DNA of 12,936 nt from JACJXF01 sp964349045. GTDB lineage: Bacteria; Bacteroidota; Bacteroidia; Bacteroidales; GCA-2748055. The position numbers and the translations under genes are program-made. Location of the stretch: contig CAYGFI010000140.1 in assembly GCA_964349045.1 (NCBI GenBank), forward strand, positions 1-12,936. The letters run 5' to 3'. The notes below the pieces were generated by a model. That model did no database searches, had not been told where the DNA came from, and worked only from the letters and a program-made list of their open reading frames with translations. Positions 1 through 11,000 of the stretch are shown in pieces (position 1 is the stretch's first letter; each line of letters opens with the position of its first letter).

Positions 1-385
1 CACACAAACGACATACACCACGGCCAACACGGTAGGCATCGACGCGAACAGTCCGTCGATCTCCACGGCTGTAATCTCCTCACCAGGAGCAGGGGTCACG
101 GCCAAAGTAGGAGATGTGATCACGTTTTCTTTGACTTCAGGAGGTACGGAAGCGGGCTTAACGGTAGTTAGTTCGACGATCAACGGGGTAGACGTGAGTG
201 GGAACTTCACGGACAACACAGGCGGCAGTTACACCTTCACCTACACGGTATCGGAGGGAAACGTAGACCGGACATTGGGAAACATCCCCTTTAGCATCCA
301 GCTCGAGGATGCCGCGGGTAACGTAACGGGCACACAAACGACATACACCACGGCCAACACGGTAGGCATCGACGCGAACAGTCCG
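1..385 (+). repeat. GC-rich 330-bp tandem repeat encoding Ig-like units
   Basis: Positions 1-55 recur without a mismatch at 331-385, an offset of 330 bp or 110 codons. The window therefore opens at the end of one tandem unit and contains one complete next copy. The unit has the pattern VGD.ITFSL, an INGV strand, a YTFTYTVSEGN strand, then FSI.LEDAAGN, and ends in DANSP. It is built from GC-rich codons: the first 60 bases are about 57% GC, while the coding DNA just after 386 is very AT-rich. More copies probably lie upstream, outside the window. Identity at synonymous positions suggests recent duplication or homogenisation. Confidence 0.85.
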
Positions 386-3017
386 ATAATTTCAACAGTT
401 TCTGTACCTGTAAACAATTATTATGTTGAAAATGAGAATCTTGATTTTACAGTTAATTGGAGCGAAGTTGTTAATGTAACAGATGGTACACCATATCTTA
501 CGATTACATTAAATACAGGCGGTATTGTTCAGGCAAATTATTTAAGTGGTACAGGTTCTGCTGCATTGGTATTCCGATATACAGTTACCTCCGGGAACCT
601 TGATCTGGATGGTATATCAGTAGGTACCTTGATCACATTAAATGGTGGAATTATAAAAGATATAGCAACAAATAATGCTTACCTAACCTTAAACAATGTA
701 GGAGCGACCACCGGTGTTTGGGTTGATGCTATTCTACCTACATTAACTTCAGTTCAAATTCAATCGGATAACACCAATAATCCCGCCTATGCAAAAGTTG
801 GAGATTTTATTACATTGACATTTACCGGCAGTGAAACATTAAACAACAAACCAAATGTTACTATTGCTACCCACGCGATTGGAGCCGATTCTGTGACCAA
901 TACGGGTGGTGATAACTGGCAGGCGCTCTATACAATACTTGCAGGTGATGAGGAAGATACTATTACCTTTAGTATATCATTTGATGATCTGGCATTAAAT
1001 GCCGGAGTTGCTGTTGACACCACGACAAATGAGAGCAGTGTTATTTTCTTTAAAACGCCCCCGACACTTTCAACCGTCGGAATTGTTTCTGATCATACAA
1101 CCAGCAATATGGCAAGGGTTGGCAGTATTGTTACCCTGAGCTTTTCATCTGTAAGGGAACTGGATAATATTCCTCCTCCCACCGTTTACATTGCCACTCA
1201 TCCTGTTACTCCTGTAACCTTAAATAATAAGGACTGGACGGCAACCTATACCATGCAATTAAGTGATCTTGAAGGAGTTCTGCCATTTTCAATTGATTTT
1301 AATGATATGCCTCTCAATGCCGGGGCACAGGTCAACCAGAGTAACTTTGGAGGAACAAATGTTACTTTTGATAAAACTCCTCCCGTGTTAAATGGCGTAA
1401 CCATTGCATCAAACGGCACACACCCGGAATATGTTGCGCCCGGAGGTATCGTTACCCTGTCCGTTAACGGGTCTGAAAACCTGGTATTCACCAGTGGAGA
1501 TGTACAAATTAACGGGTTTACTGCAGATATTGCAGGAGCAAACAATAGCTGGACAGCCTCTTATACCATGACTAATGCCGGTCCGGATGGGACTGTTACT
1601 TTCAGTATAGACTTTAAGGATATAGCAGGTAATAGTGGAAGTACTGTTACAACCATTACCAGCGGAAGCAATGTAACCTTCGACAAAGTTAAACCTACAC
1701 TGCCATTAGTATATATTTCCTCTGACAACGCTGATACGACAAGAGCAAAAGTGGGCGATGAAGTAACAATTTCATTCACGGCAGATGAAAACATTGAAAA
1801 TGTTATTGCAAAAATCAACGGTAAAAGCACAATAGTTACAAACCCATCGGGTTTTAACTGGACTGCCAGATACACTATGTCCGGTACTGATACTGCGGGT
1901 TTACGCACATTTACCATTGATTTTAAAGATTATGCAGGGAATACCGGTACCCAGGTTACAGCAACCACGGCCCCGGCCACTTCTGTAACCTTCGATAAAA
2001 CCAATCCAGTCCTGACTTCAGTTACCATTGCATCCAATAATGCCAATCCTGCACAGGCCGGCACAGGCGATACGGTTACAGTCAGCTTTACAGCCATTGA
2101 AGCTATTCTAAACGTCAGTGCAACCATATCGGGTAATCCGGCTGATGCTTTAATTAATACCGATGGAAATAACTGGGTGGCAAAATATGAAATGACTCTC
2201 GCTGATCCCGAAGGGATAGTACCCTTTACAATTAACTTTACAGATATTTCGGGAAACCCTGGTACCCAGGTTACTACTAAAACCTCAGGCAGTAATGTAA
2301 TATATGACAAAACTAATCCTGCCCTGAATAATATCCTGATCTCGTCCAATAATCCCGATCCCTCGAAAGCGAAAACCGGTAACCAGATCACTGTTACTTT
2401 CATTTCTTCTGAAGCCATTCAGAATGTTGTTGTTTTAATTGAGGGTTCTGCTGCATCCGTTTCAAATTCAGGAAATAACTGGACAGCAACCTATATTTTA
2501 ACCGGAGGAGAACCGCAGGGAGTTATCGATTTTACAATTAATTATGAAGATATTTTTGGAAATAGCGGAACCGAAGAATCAGTTACATCCAATGGAAGCA
2601 AAGTAACCATCGATAATACCTTGCCGACCTTATCTGATGTATTCCTTTATTCAAACAATACCGATACCACAAGAGCAAAGGTAGGAGACATTGTTTCCTT
2701 ATCATTTACTTCATCAGAAGGATTAAAGGGCGTTTCAGCAACTATTGGCGGTCAGGTTGCTGCCGTTTCATCAGATCCATCGGGGACAGGATGGACCGGA
2801 GTGTATGTTATGAAGGGAACGGATTCGGAGGGGAACCTTCTGATCAGCATTACTTTCTCCGATTCAACAGGTAATTCGGGTGTTCCCATAACAGCCACTA
2901 CCAACGGATCGAAAGTTAAATTCGACAAAACCCTGCCGGCGCTCAGCCCGGTAATGGTTTCTACAAATAACACAGACACAACACGAGCCATTTCAGGCAG
3001 CCTGGTAACAATTAATT
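2..3017 (+). CDS. Giant T9SS-exported Ig-repeat adhesin, 5' piece (partial at both ends)
   Basis: This frame is open from base 2 to the N run without a stop, so the gene starts before the window. A GTG at 116 lies inside a repeat unit and is not the start. The piece encodes about 1005 residues with no cysteine. It begins with the end of one Ig-like unit, then a complete 110-residue copy (56-385), a divergent 118-residue unit (386-739), seven 102-108 residue units (740-2938) and the start of another (2939-3017). The units share a pattern: AKVGD.VTLSF.SSE near the start, a W-T-A-x-Y strand in the middle, then F.I.F.D..GN.G, ending in FDKT.P or IDN..P. This is typical of bacterial Ig-like stalk repeats in surface adhesins. 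A membrane or cell-surface location is inferred from the C-terminal piece of the same gene. Codon use changes sharply at about 386. The exact ligand is unknown. Confidence 0.9.
386..739 (+). other. Divergent Ig-like unit between the two arrays
   Basis: This 118-residue segment does not follow the AKVGD...FDKT pattern of its neighbours. It carries ENLDFTVNWSE, a TPYLTITLNTGG strand, then ALVFRYTVTSGNLDLDGI and a closing GVWVDAILP. I recognise this as a different bacterial Ig-like type often found in large secreted proteins, characterised by an FTV..SE start and a FRYTV..G..D.DGI strand. It sits exactly where base composition drops, so it is the linker between the GC-rich 330-bp array and the AT-rich long array. 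The call to this subtype is from memory of the pattern, not from a search. Confidence 0.6.
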
Positions 3018-5084
3018 NNNNNNNNNNNNNNNNNNNNNNNNNNNNNNNNNNNNNNNNNNNNNNNNNNNNNNNNNNNNNNNNNNNNNNNNNNNNNNNNNNN
3101 NNNNNNNNNNNNNNNNNTCGACTTTACCGATTTGGCCTACAACCCGGGTGTTCAGGCAATTGCAACAACCAACAGCAGTAGTGTGATGATCGATAACATT
3201 GTGCCCATTCTGACAGGAGTCAGTATTGCCTCAAACAATACAACAGATACGGCCAGGGCCAAAGTGGGTGATATAGTTACTTTGTCCTTTACTTCATCCG
3301 AAGCGATAAAGAATGTATCGGTAACTATTGGTGGCAAAGCTGCCACAGTGATCGGAGATGGAGCAGGTACCGGTTGGACCGGAACGTATGTGATGCTGAA
3401 CACCGATACCCAGGGCAATTTACCAATAAGTATAGCTTTCAAAGATTTAACAGGAAATGTTGGCACAACGGTAACTTCTACAACAAATTCAACATTTGTA
3501 AGATACGACAGGACCTTACCGACACTCAACCCGGTAATGGTTTCCACGAATAACACAGACACAACACGAGCCATTTCAGGCAGCCTGGTAACAATTAATT
3601 TCACTTCTTCCGAAGGGATCACCGGCGTTAGCGCTGAAATAGGGGCGCATGGTTCAGATTCATTGGTGTATGATACGGCAGGTAAAGTCTGGGCAGCTTA
3701 TTATACCATGCGGCCCGCAGATAATGAGGGAGTGCAGGGCATAAACATCAATTTCCGGGATTCCACGGGAAATATCGGATCCATTGTTACCACTACCAGC
3801 AATGGTTCATCTGTAAGGTACGACCGCACTATCCCGGTTCTGAGCAATATAGGGATTGTTTCAAATAATGCAAATACGGCCAAAGCAAAAACGGGAGATG
3901 AGATAACACTGACATTTACCTCCTCCGAAACCATTTTTACTCCCACGGTATTTTTTAATGATACCATTGCTGCAACAACGGTAACGAATATCAGCAATAA
4001 CTGGACAGCTAAATACACCCTTGCAGGAGCAGAAGCAGAAGGGAATATCGGGTTTGCCATCGACTTTACCGATTTGGCCTACAACCCGGGTGTTCAGGCA
4101 ATTGCAACAACCAATAGCAGTAGTGTGATAATCGATAATATTGTGCCCATTCTGACAGGAGTCAGTATTGCGTCAAACAATACATTAGATAATGCCAGGG
4201 CCAGAGTCGGTGAAATTGTTACTTTGTCCTTTACTTCATCCGAAGCGATAAAGAATGTATCGGTTACTATAGACGGCAAGATTGCAACCGTTATCGGAAA
4301 TGGAGCAGGCACAACCTGGTCCGGCACTTATGTGATGCTGAACAGCGATATGGAGGGCAATTTACCAATCAGTATTGCTTTTAAAGATTTAACAGGAAAT
4401 TCAGGTTCTGCAGTGACTTCAACAACTGATGGGTCTCTTGTGAATTTCGACAGGACAACACCCGTACTCAATACGGTTAGTATTTCTTCAAATAACGCAA
4501 ATGATCAGAGAGCAAAAGTCGGTGATGTTGTGACAACTTATTTCACGTCATCAGAAGGTTTACGGGATGTTACCGCTCAGATAGGCGGACAAACAGCAAG
4601 TCTTGGTAATGATATTACCGGCAAAATCTGGACTGCCACTTATACTATGCTGAATTCGGATAATGAAGGGCTTCAAAGTATTAATATAGCATTCCGCGAT
4701 TCAACAGGCAATTTCGGAGCAACTGTAAACGTGTCAACTGATGCAAGTTCTGTAACTTTTGATAAAACAGGACCCTCATTGTTCGCCATAGCGATTGTTT
4801 CGGATAATGCCAATACTGCAAGAGCTAAAACAGGTGATCAGGTAACATTGAAATTTAAATCTTCCGAGACTATTTTAATTCCAAACTTATTCATTGAAGG
4901 AAATTCTCCTGATACAATCACCAATAATGGTAATGAATGGTCCGCGACATATACTATCGCGGGTACTGAACCGGATGGGATCATCAATTTCACCATTGAT
5001 TATCTTGATGTTTCGAATAATCCCGGGGTACAGATAATTTCCACCACAAATGGTTCATCGGTAACAATTGATAACCTTGTCCCG
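2321..5084 (+). repeat. Three-unit (A-B-C) super-repeat of about 940 bp
   Basis: C-type units end in Ile-Asp-Asn rather than the usual Phe-Asp-Lys. Such ends fall at 2626, 3206, 4148 and 5084. The intact intervals are 942 and 936 bp, that is three units each. A units carry GTGWTG.YVM and GNL.ISI.F.D.TGN; B units carry an EG...ININF.DSTGN block; C units carry NNWTA.Y.LAG and IDN. Neighbouring copies share long identical stretches: 52 bases at 2966-3017 and 3549-3600, and 55 bases from 3118 and 4060. This points to duplication of three-unit blocks followed by partial homogenisation. Copies further downstream diverge and the periodicity fades after about 5400. Confidence 0.78.
3018..3117. other. 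Assembly gap of 100 N inside the adhesin gene
   Basis: The run is exactly 100 N, the usual placeholder for a gap of unknown size. Both flanks are long exact repeats of sequence further downstream (to 3600 on the left side, from 4060 on the right), which is the classical cause of a short-read assembly break. In the downstream copy the corresponding interval is 3601-4059, 459 bases. The coding frames on either side are offset by the 100-base filler but agree for any gap length that is a multiple of three. Confidence 0.95.
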
Positions 5085-8000
5085 GGCTTATTAACAGTTC
5101 AAATCTATTCAGACAATGCAACTTCGGATTTAGCAAAGACGGATAATTTTATTACACTTGCATTTACTTCAACGGAAGCGCTTCAAAATGTAATAGTTAA
5201 CATAGATGGTCAGGGGGCTAACCTGACCAATAATTCTGCTCAGACTTCATGGACAGCAAGTTATCAGATGCAGGTAACCGATACGGAGGGTATTCTTCCC
5301 TTTTTAATCACTTTTGATGATTTAACAGGTAACAGTGGTATCGGTATTAACGCTACATCAAACGCTTCAAAGGTTACATTCGACAGGACCGTTCCTGCTT
5401 TAACAACGGTTGAAATTGTATCTGGAAATACTGTTCCTGGTAAAGCTAAGGTTGGAGATATCATTACCTTGTCATTTAACTCAAATGAGGGGATCAGAAA
5501 TGTTTCCGCATTAATAGGAAGCCGAGTTGCTGCATTAAACAACAGTCCGGATGGAAAATCCTGGACTGCAACCTATACCATGCAAAATTCTGATGTCGAA
5601 GGTTTATTATCACTAAGTATATCTTTCCGTGATTCAACCGGTAATACCGGAACGGAGGTTACTTCCACAACAAATTCAGGCGGGGTGGTTTTTGACAAAA
5701 CCAAGCCAACACTAACATCGGTGAATATTGCCTCAAATAATATCAGTAATAATCTGGCAAAGCCCGGTGACCAGATAACTTTGAGTTTTATTTCATCTGA
5801 AGGATTGCAGAATGTGACAGCAAGTATTGCAGGAAATGCAGCAACAATCAATGGTGATGGTTCCGGAACGATCTGGACAGCAACCTATACTATGCAAAAT
5901 GGAGATCCCGAAGGTGTAGTTCCATTCCTGATTTCATTCATCGATACTGTCCAGAATATAGGGAATACGGTTTCCGTTACCAATGATAATTCAAGTGTAA
6001 TATTTGACAGGTCACTTCCGGTTCTTAATATCGTGAGCATTTCATCAAATTATTTGAATAATACTAAAGCAAAAACCGGTTCAGTTGTTTCAGTCACCTT
6101 CACATCTTCAGAATCCATTCAAAATGTGACGTCTTCAATATTGGGCCAGGCAGCAACCATTACTAATATAGCGGGGTTTAACTGGAAAGCAACCTATATA
6201 CCTGTTGGTACTGAAACGCAAGGTACGGTTCCATTTACAATTGATTTTACTGATATTTCCGGGAACGTGGGTTTGGCTGTAATAGCTGTAACAGACGGAT
6301 CATCCGTTGAGTATGATAAGACTTTGCCCGGTTTAAGCAGTGTTAGTATTGCTTCAGATCATATGAATACGAATAGAGCCAGGATAGGAAGCGCAATTAC
6401 CGTCAGCTTTACGTCAACTGAAACCATTGAAGGGGTAACTGTTAAAATAAATGGAAAAGCAGCTATTGCTGATACTATATCTGCTAATAACTGGTCAGCT
6501 ACCGGCTATATGTCATCCACCGATCCGGTCGGGAATATTTCTTTTACCATTGATTATAGGGATATGGCCGGAAATCCGGGATTGCAGAAGACTACTACCA
6601 CCAATTCAAGCTTTGTTCTGTTCGATAAAACTATACCCGGGTACAACCTTGTTACGATATATTCAACCAACACCAATCCTGCTTTTGCAGTTGCCGGCGA
6701 TACAGTTTCTCTTAAGTTTAATACTGCTGAAGATGTTGAAATACCTAACATTTCTATCAACGGGTTTAGTCCTGATACAATTTATGGTGGACCGGTGAAT
6801 TGGCTGGCAACCAGAATTGTAGCATTCGGTGAAAATGAAGGGATCATTCCGTTTACTATTGATATCGAAGATATGGCAGGTAATATTGCCAATACAAGAT
6901 TTACTACATCTGACGGGTCAGTCGTGACTTTTGATGATTCAAATCCCGGGATAAGTTCGGTTACTTTAACTGCCGGTATTTACAAAGTGGGAGATATTAT
7001 CCAGCTTTTAATTCAATCCGATAATATTTCCTACGTGGGAACTACGGTTGAGGTGAATGACAAACCCCAGGTACTTAATAACAATTCTAATAATAACTAC
7101 ACTATTAATTATCTTGTTGAGGAAGGGGATAACGAAATTTCTGAAGCGGGAAGTCTACCGGTTGATATTGTATTAAAAGATCCTGCAGGACTCACAACAT
7201 CAAGAACATCTGCTAATTCATTGGGTGGGACAATCTCAATTGATTCTCATACTCCTCTGATCGCATCATTTACATCCAATGCAGAAGCCCCGGGAATGGC
7301 AATTATTGGTGATAGTATCATTTTTACTTTAACTCCGGTTATTCCTGAAACAAATTTAATTATTAAACCATTTAGTTTTAATAACAGTCCTTTGGCCTGG
7401 ACAACTGCTGATGGTTCTGTTTATACTGCAACTTACCTTGTTAAGGAGGGAGATATTGAGCGGTATACACCCTTACAGCCCGGACAGGTTATTTTATCTG
7501 ATTTTGCCGGTAATGCTGATACCACGAGTTATGTGGCTGTTCAAAAAAGTATTTTTACTAAATACCCGACTGCCAGGATCAGCGGGACCACTCAGAAGTG
7601 CGATTATTTTGGACTTGAGGTACCCATTACATTCCAGTTTACAGGCAGGAAACCATTTACATTAACCTACAGCAATGGTTCTGAAACAATTGGCCCCATC
7701 CTGTTAGATACTTTAAAATACAGCATAAATGCATCCCGGGGAGTATTTACACTGGTAAATCTTACGGATTCCACCGGTAATTCTGTTACCTCTGCACTCG
7801 AGAATGCCACAATAACAGTTTTCCCTCTTCCCGTTATAACTGTTGATTATACGAATTCGCCTTATAACATTCAATCCCCTCCGGATAAACTTTCAGAATA
7901 TGTCATTCAAGAAGATAAAAGAAGCGGAGTATTTAGCGGGGAAGGTGTTGGATTCTCTATTGATGCGTATTACTTCTATCCGGATAATATACCTGCAGAA

Positions 8001-11000
8001 TTGCTGGATCAGGACATATCTATTGTTTATACATTTACAGATAGTAATACAGGTTGTTTTAGTAAAGATACAAGTGAAGTTTTTGTTTCAAGCGTACCTG
8101 TTACTATTCTTGGACTTAAAGCCGCGTACTGTGCAGATGCCGACCCGGTAACCATTAAAGGAAATGTTCCTGCACAGCATACCGGACTTTTCGAGGTTTT
8201 TGAGGTTGTTGATATAAATTTTGTTCCCGTTACTTCCGGATGGTCACAACCTGACGGCGCTACGCTGATATTTAACCCTAAAGAATTGCCGGCTGGTAAT
8301 TATATGGTAAAATATACCGCTTTGAAACTCCCGCTAAATGAGGTAACGACTTATTATAGTGAAAAGAATTTTACAATTGAAGAGATAAGAACCAATATAC
8401 ATATTATTGGTCTGGATAGCGTATATTGTTACGATAAAGATGGTATTGAACTTGATAAACGAGCTGATATCAGTATTGTGCCTGGAACAGGTGATATTGG
8501 AAAATTTTTCGGGCCGGATGTATTTACGGTTACCCCCGATGCTCATTTCGCGTTATTTAAATTGTCCGCTGCATTAGCAGACAGTACCTATACTCTCAAT
8601 TATATTTATAAATCAAATAATGGTTGTATTGCAGATACAGTAAGTCATACATTGAGTATACTTCCATTACCTGTTTTATCTTTCAATGTGCTTGATAATT
8701 ATAATCTCGTTGAACAGGACACTATTCCTTTAATTGGCAATTCTCCCGCGGGCAATTATAGTTTTAGCGGAGAGGGAATTCTTAATGATACGCTGTTTTC
8801 ATCATTGGCAAGAATTAACATACCTATTAAAGTTACTTACTCCGGAACAGATCCTAATAGTTGTTACAATGAAGTAACTGACACGACTATAATATATAAA
8901 GCTACTGCTCCAATTGACAATCTTTCAGCAGTATATTGTTTCAGTAATAATTCTGTTGGCATTACCTGTACTCCGAAAATTAACAATATCATTTACACCG
9001 GTACATTTGGAAGTGCAAGGAATGCCCTGGTAACCACCGGGAATAATTCGGCCAGGTATTATATTGACAGGGTAGGCAGCGGTAAAGATTCAGTTTACTT
9101 CGATTACAATGTAAATGGTACCGGTTATTCTGTTTACAAAATTGTTTTTGTTGATAGTATCGGAGCCGTTAATATAACGTCAAATCCGGATATTACTGAC
9201 TACTGCAAGGATTTGTCAAAGGTTACTTTTACGGGTAGTCCGTTAAGTTATAGTTTTGGAGGTCAGGGCAGATTCGATTATGATGCCAATCCTTCCCCGT
9301 TCGGTAATACCTATGAATTATTCCCACCACAGCAGACTACCGGCCCTCATATTATTAAATATACTTTTACTTCAAACTATAATTGTACCTCTGTTGCTTC
9401 ACTGGATTTAAATATTTATCCTGTTCCAACGGCTGCTTTCGAAGTACCCATTGCATGTCCGGATATTATAAATCCCGTTCAGTTAATAAATAAAAGTACT
9501 CCGGATACTTCCACGATTACCTGGCTATGGAAAATCGAGGGTGAAGAAGACACAGTTAAGAGTCCTGTTCACCTGTTTAAGTCAAATGGGACCAAAAGAT
9601 TAGAATTGACAGCGACTTCAGATAAAGGGTGCTCAAATACAAAACAAATGGATGTTATCGTTGGGAATTTTGCCCTCGCTGATTTTAAATGGAATAATGA
9701 CTGCAATTCAGGTGACGATGTGCTATTTACAAGTACATCTAGCGGTGGTATAATTTCGGATTACAAATGGAAATTAAACGAATCATTTTTCCCGGGAACA
9801 GCAACCGCAACCAATAAATTTTCAGCAATCGGGCCTAATGATGTTGAATTAATTATCATGACTAATGACGGATGCAGCGATTCCATTACCAGACAAATTG
9901 TTATTCAACCCTATATTAAGCTTCAGGAACTGCCCTATTTAATCTATTACCAGAATTTTGAATCAGGTAATTCTTTATATAACTGGCAGGCAACCGGCTT
10001 AACGGATTCTGACGTTTCAAGATGGACCCTGGGTACTCCTGATGGAACCATAATTAATACGGCATCATCCGGAAATTTTGCCTGGTACACGAAGATTAAC
10101 GAGAAAACTGATGTTGAGAATTCCCAGGTGGTCAGTCCTTGCTTTAATCTTACCGGTCTTGAAAAACCCATGATTAAATTAAATATCTGGTCTTCTTCCG
10201 AGTTTAAAAGAGACGGGGCGGTATTACAGTATTCAACCGATGCCGGCGAAACCTGGAAAAACCTGGGTAGTACGGGTGAAGGAATCGGCTGGTTTGATTC
10301 TGAAAATATTCAGAGTCAACCCGGAGGTGATAAGCAATTCAATGGATGGAATGAGAAACCCATGACAACATGGAACAGTGCAAGACACAATCTCGACTCC
10401 TTAAAAAACAGTACAAACGTCAGGTTCAGAATAGCCTATGCGGCTGATGGCGGTGGGGTAAGCAAAGTCGACGGTTTTGCCTTTGATGATGTCTGGATAG
10501 GTGATAGACAGCAAAATGTTTTAACCGAATATTTCACAAATACAAACGTCAGCGCAAGTCTTGCCGGTAATGAATACCTTAAAACATATGAAGCAGCCAA
10601 GGCTGCGGACCTGGTGCCTATCCATTATCATACCGGTAATCCTTCAGGCGATTTACTTTACAAGGATTACACCGAGGGTCCCTCATCAAGGGTATTCTAC
10701 TATGGAGTTTCCCAGACGCCCAATGTGTTTTCAAACGGCACGAATCAATCTTCATTAAACAGTGCAACTGCTAAAACTACATTCGAGAAATTAAACGATG
10801 TTGAAACGCTTAAAGATCCTGATATTTCACTTAATTTAAATGTCACCCAGTCAACTGCCACGGTATCAATAACCGCGCAAAAAAATCTGGCTGGCGAAAA
10901 TCTTATTCTTTTTGCAGCGATTGTTAAGGATAGCGTTGAAGTTGGAGGGGTATATTACTACAATGTCCTGAGAAAGTTCCTTCCTGATGCGGGAGGAATT

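Larger units (their letters stand above)
740..7568 (+). repeat. Long array of 102-108 residue bacterial Ig-like units, with an assembly gap inside
   Basis: Unit boundaries placed after the terminal Pro are at 739, 1063, 1384, 1696, 2008, 2320, 2626 and 2938, then the gap, then 3206, 3521, 3836, 4148, 4463, 4775, 5084, 5396, 5708, 6020, 6329, 6638, 6947, 7256 and 7568. Most units are 309-315 bp. The shared features are an S-N-N-x stretch near the start, AK.GD.VTLSF, a central W.A.Y strand, (P/D)EG, a D..GN.G turn and a closing (F/I/Y)D(K/R/N). The residues in the turn, D..GN, could bind Ca2+, but that is only a guess. No cysteine occurs anywhere in the array. The last two units (6948-7568) are more divergent and return to the EGD-type strand of the first GC-rich unit. 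Confidence 0.88.

Noticed and set aside
3132..3134. TTG as a start for a separate downstream gene
   Set aside because: It is an internal Leu codon inside an Ig-like unit identical to one at about 4074, with no ribosome binding site.
3118..3181. Apparent C-terminal tail of the 5' piece after the gap, ending in TGA at 3181
   Set aside because: It is out of frame with the Ig-like unit that follows; it arises because the 100-N filler is not a multiple of three.
1246..5851. Many antisense open frames of 77-162 codons opposite the Ig repeats
   Set aside because: They recur at the same place in successive repeat units, are mirror products of the repeat codons, have no ribosome binding sites and no recognisable domains.
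1..7568. CRISPR-like or mobile-element explanation for the repeats
   Set aside because: The repeats are about 310-330 bp, fully coding and in frame; there are no short repeats with unique spacers, no transposase and no terminal inverted repeats.
6451..8151. Plus-strand overlapping frames (6451-6798, 7411-7665, 7843-8151)
   Set aside because: They lie in alternative frames of the adhesin, are rich in Ile/Leu/Arg as expected for shadows, and lack domain patterns.
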